Below, piece after piece: positions 61,927-64,000 of a DNA stretch of 64,000 nt. The notes beneath the pieces were generated by a model. It searched no databases and had not been told where the DNA came from. It worked only from the letters and a program-made list of their open reading frames with translations. Location of the stretch: positions 17,828,101 to 17,892,100 of the forward strand of contig NC_092677.1 of assembly GCF_964355755.1 (NCBI RefSeq), in the 5' to 3' direction. The stretch is from Antedon mediterranea. Taxonomy: Eukaryota > Echinodermata > Crinoidea > Comatulida > Antedonidae. Position 1 is the first letter of the stretch. The number at the start of each line of letters is the position of its first letter. The translations under genes and the position numbers were made by a program.

Positions 61927-63539
61927 TTGATTATTGATGCGTAATAATTATACATTTAGTTGTTAAACGTACGTGATCTTGTAGAGAATTCAATATGACG
62001 CGCATACACGTCATCTATCGCGCGTTCCAGTTCAGCGAGTCTGATTACCTCACGCCCCATGCGTCACTACCAATCACCAATCACCTTCTTACAGGATGTT
62101 TAAAATTGTACTGGCATACAGATCTCACAAAACTTATAAATCACTGAGACGGTATATCATTTTGGAATTACTATAATTATATTAGCTCTATTAATCTAGA
62201 TACGGAACAGTTCAATAACTGATAAGGTCACGAAAAAAAAAACGTAGAAGCAATAAAGTGTAATGCGCAAGCGTAATAATACAACATAAAAAAGTCATGA
62301 AAACTAATTTATGGGAATTATTTTCCGGTTGTTATAGTAACTGTATCCAATCCACCTGACAAATTGTATCAAGAGGTTTAATAGAATGGAATCACCGTTT
62401 GGATTTACAATATTGCTCATCAAATCACGATCGGATGTTCACACTGGTCAAGGATAGAGATAGATATAGAGGCCTACTTAATATATGAAAGGGTAGATCA
62501 CTTCTTGATAATTAAATTACTTAAATAATTATGTTGATTTAAAGGCGCTTGGCTCAATTAATGGCAATTTAAAATTGAAAAGTGTGTTTATTAATACTGA
62601 TTCAGATTGTCTACACTTAAATCGCTGTGAATTTCTGTCATTTTGATTCATGACCCGACTGTGACAGATTTATGTTAAGGTTATACAGTTTAAAAAAAAT
62701 CATATTTATGCCAATTTATGCTATTATTGTTAAATTAATATTCATAATTTCTATAAATTAAAATATAATTATTTCACAAATAAAATTATTAAAAAATATT
62801 AGAATTCTATCATTTTTGTTTATATTAGGCCTACTATATATGTCCTATATATAGTCAATTATTATGTATAATGTAACAAACCATGAAGAAATAAGTTAGG
62901 ATAAATTAAAGTACTTCTCCATGAGCAAACAACTAATAAATTTGTTTTGATCAAACAAACCATGATACTCCTCAGGATAAAATCAAATAAAGAATTACAA
63001 AACCACCACATTTCTCGAGAATTTATTCTCAAATTAAAATGAGCAATATCAAAATTTGCTACAGGAAGCTACAAGCAAGTTTGCATAGAAAATCAGGAAA
63101 CATTTCCAAATATAGTCATTAAATTATGACCTTTAACCCGGGTTGTTTGTTGTGCTTCTCTCTCCAGTGAAAACTCTCTAGATTGATTACACAATCTGCC
63201 ACAAATGATGGCCCGAACGGATATTAACGAAGACACATCCAAAGGGCCTCAGTGGCCTCCAACACCCAGGGGACGAAGACTTTCCTCAGGGGAAAAACTT
63301 GCACCCATTTTTCACAATCAATAAGCGCTGAGGTGTTAATATATTTTCCAGTATTTAGACAGCTGAATGAGTCTATGATACGTAATGTTCTCAAAATGTC
63401 AAATATCGCTAGGATCTTCATTATATTAATAATAATAAAGATTATTAAAAACAGATGAAAGTCCTTAATCACTGCCGCAATCTTCGTCATTGTGTTATTC
63501 TTTCGTTCATAATGTTTCTATAGATCTCTTATGGTGATA

Positions 63540-63675
63540 CTTTCAAGACCTAACAAAGTGTGCCTATAGTGGTATCTCGTGATTAGAGGTTGGTCGTAAA
63601 ACCCATTTTTTCTCTCGTTCGTTTCACGTGAAAGTATCCCCTGACTAGAAAAGAAGGGGTCCTGTACTCAAATTG
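63540..63675 (-). repeat. Short dispersed repeat, copy 5
   Basis: On the minus strand: GGACCCCTTCTTTTCTAGTC, AGGGGATACTTTCACGTGAAACGAACGAG, then GGTTTTACGACCAACCTCTAATC and CACACTTTGTTAGGTC, in family order. Confidence 0.5.
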
Positions 63676-64000
63676 CATCTAAAAATCATATAAAGTTTAA
63701 ACGCAATAAATGCGCACGAAAATCTTCTGAAGAAAGTTCCAAACCGAGAATAGAACTTATCTTCAGTAACGGTACATATCCCACTAAATATAACTTAAAT
63801 AAATAAATACAAATTCAATAAATAAAATACCAGTGTCCATGTATTCACTATATATACTTAGATTGAGTGAAATTACCCTTAAAATTAAGAAAAATCTCCT
63901 ACATAAATGAAAAAAATTTAAGGTAATACTTAAATATTTATTGAATTAGGAGAGATACTTAGTATTTAAAAGAAATATCTGACTTAAGTGTGATTGGTGA
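63676..64000. other. Intergenic, nothing recognised
   Basis: AT-rich sequence running to the window edge. Confidence 0.5.

Larger units (their letters stand above)
59231..63539. other. Intergenic, no gene seen
   Basis: AT-rich DNA. It holds a TAATTAATTA-rich cluster (60437-60484), a fragment of the 19-kb repeat family (about 60840-61080) and an (ATT)n microsatellite (61875-61926). The overlapping opposite-strand frames at 63224-63490 have no domain. Confidence 0.5.

Noticed and set aside
1-64000. CRISPR arrays, operons, prophage or plasmid features
   Set aside because: None present; introns, SINEs and a homeobox gene show this is animal DNA.

Overview
The window is AT-rich, intron-bearing eukaryotic DNA that looks like a marine invertebrate deuterostome, most likely an echinoderm. 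That is an inference from an Iroquois-class homeobox gene, the kinds of degraded transposons present, and a very high density of the palindrome AGGCCT (about 50 by eye). Nothing prokaryotic is present. Only one protein-coding gene of the host can be supported.

The gene lies at 28290-35545 on the + strand. It is a complete six-coding-exon Iroquois (Irx) TALE homeobox gene. Every junction is GT-AG, the reading phases close exactly, and the spliced product is 472 residues. The product carries the Irx N-terminal signature, an intact TALE homeodomain (residues 135-195) followed by an acidic stretch, the [11 protein letters not shown] motif, and a short basic C-terminus. A GC-richer promoter-like segment lies upstream, and a possible 3' UTR intron lies downstream.

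Left part (1-27600): no host gene. It is a graveyard of mobile elements: a LINE remnant split by a TA-flanked inverted-repeat element (3.7-5.0 kb); two copies, in opposite orientation, of a non-autonomous hAT-like element with 5-bp target duplications (5.9-7.2 and 11.8-13.0 kb), one holding a tRNA-derived SINE; two copies of another dispersed repeat (9.6-10.4 and 11.7-14.0 kb) broken by further transposons; a 42-bp minisatellite; a decayed AT-rich repeat family (18.9-20.5 kb); a 258-bp inverted-repeat element (23.3 kb); and a LINE 3' fragment (25.0-25.5 kb).

Right part (36600-64000): a gene desert with several arrays. These include a degenerate array rich in AP-1-like TGAGTCA sites (45.7-46.1 kb), a 46-bp satellite with a 92-bp higher-order dimer (57.2-58.2 kb), a decayed inverted-repeat element (56.1-56.6 kb), a LINE tail, and scattered copies of a short dispersed repeat. 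A large non-coding flank fits a developmental regulator such as Irx, but no enhancer can be proved from sequence alone.

The least expected structure is a set of three tiny hairpins (28-48 bp). They share CAGGGA-like ends, and each is flanked by a 7-8 bp direct repeat, as if inserted by transposition.
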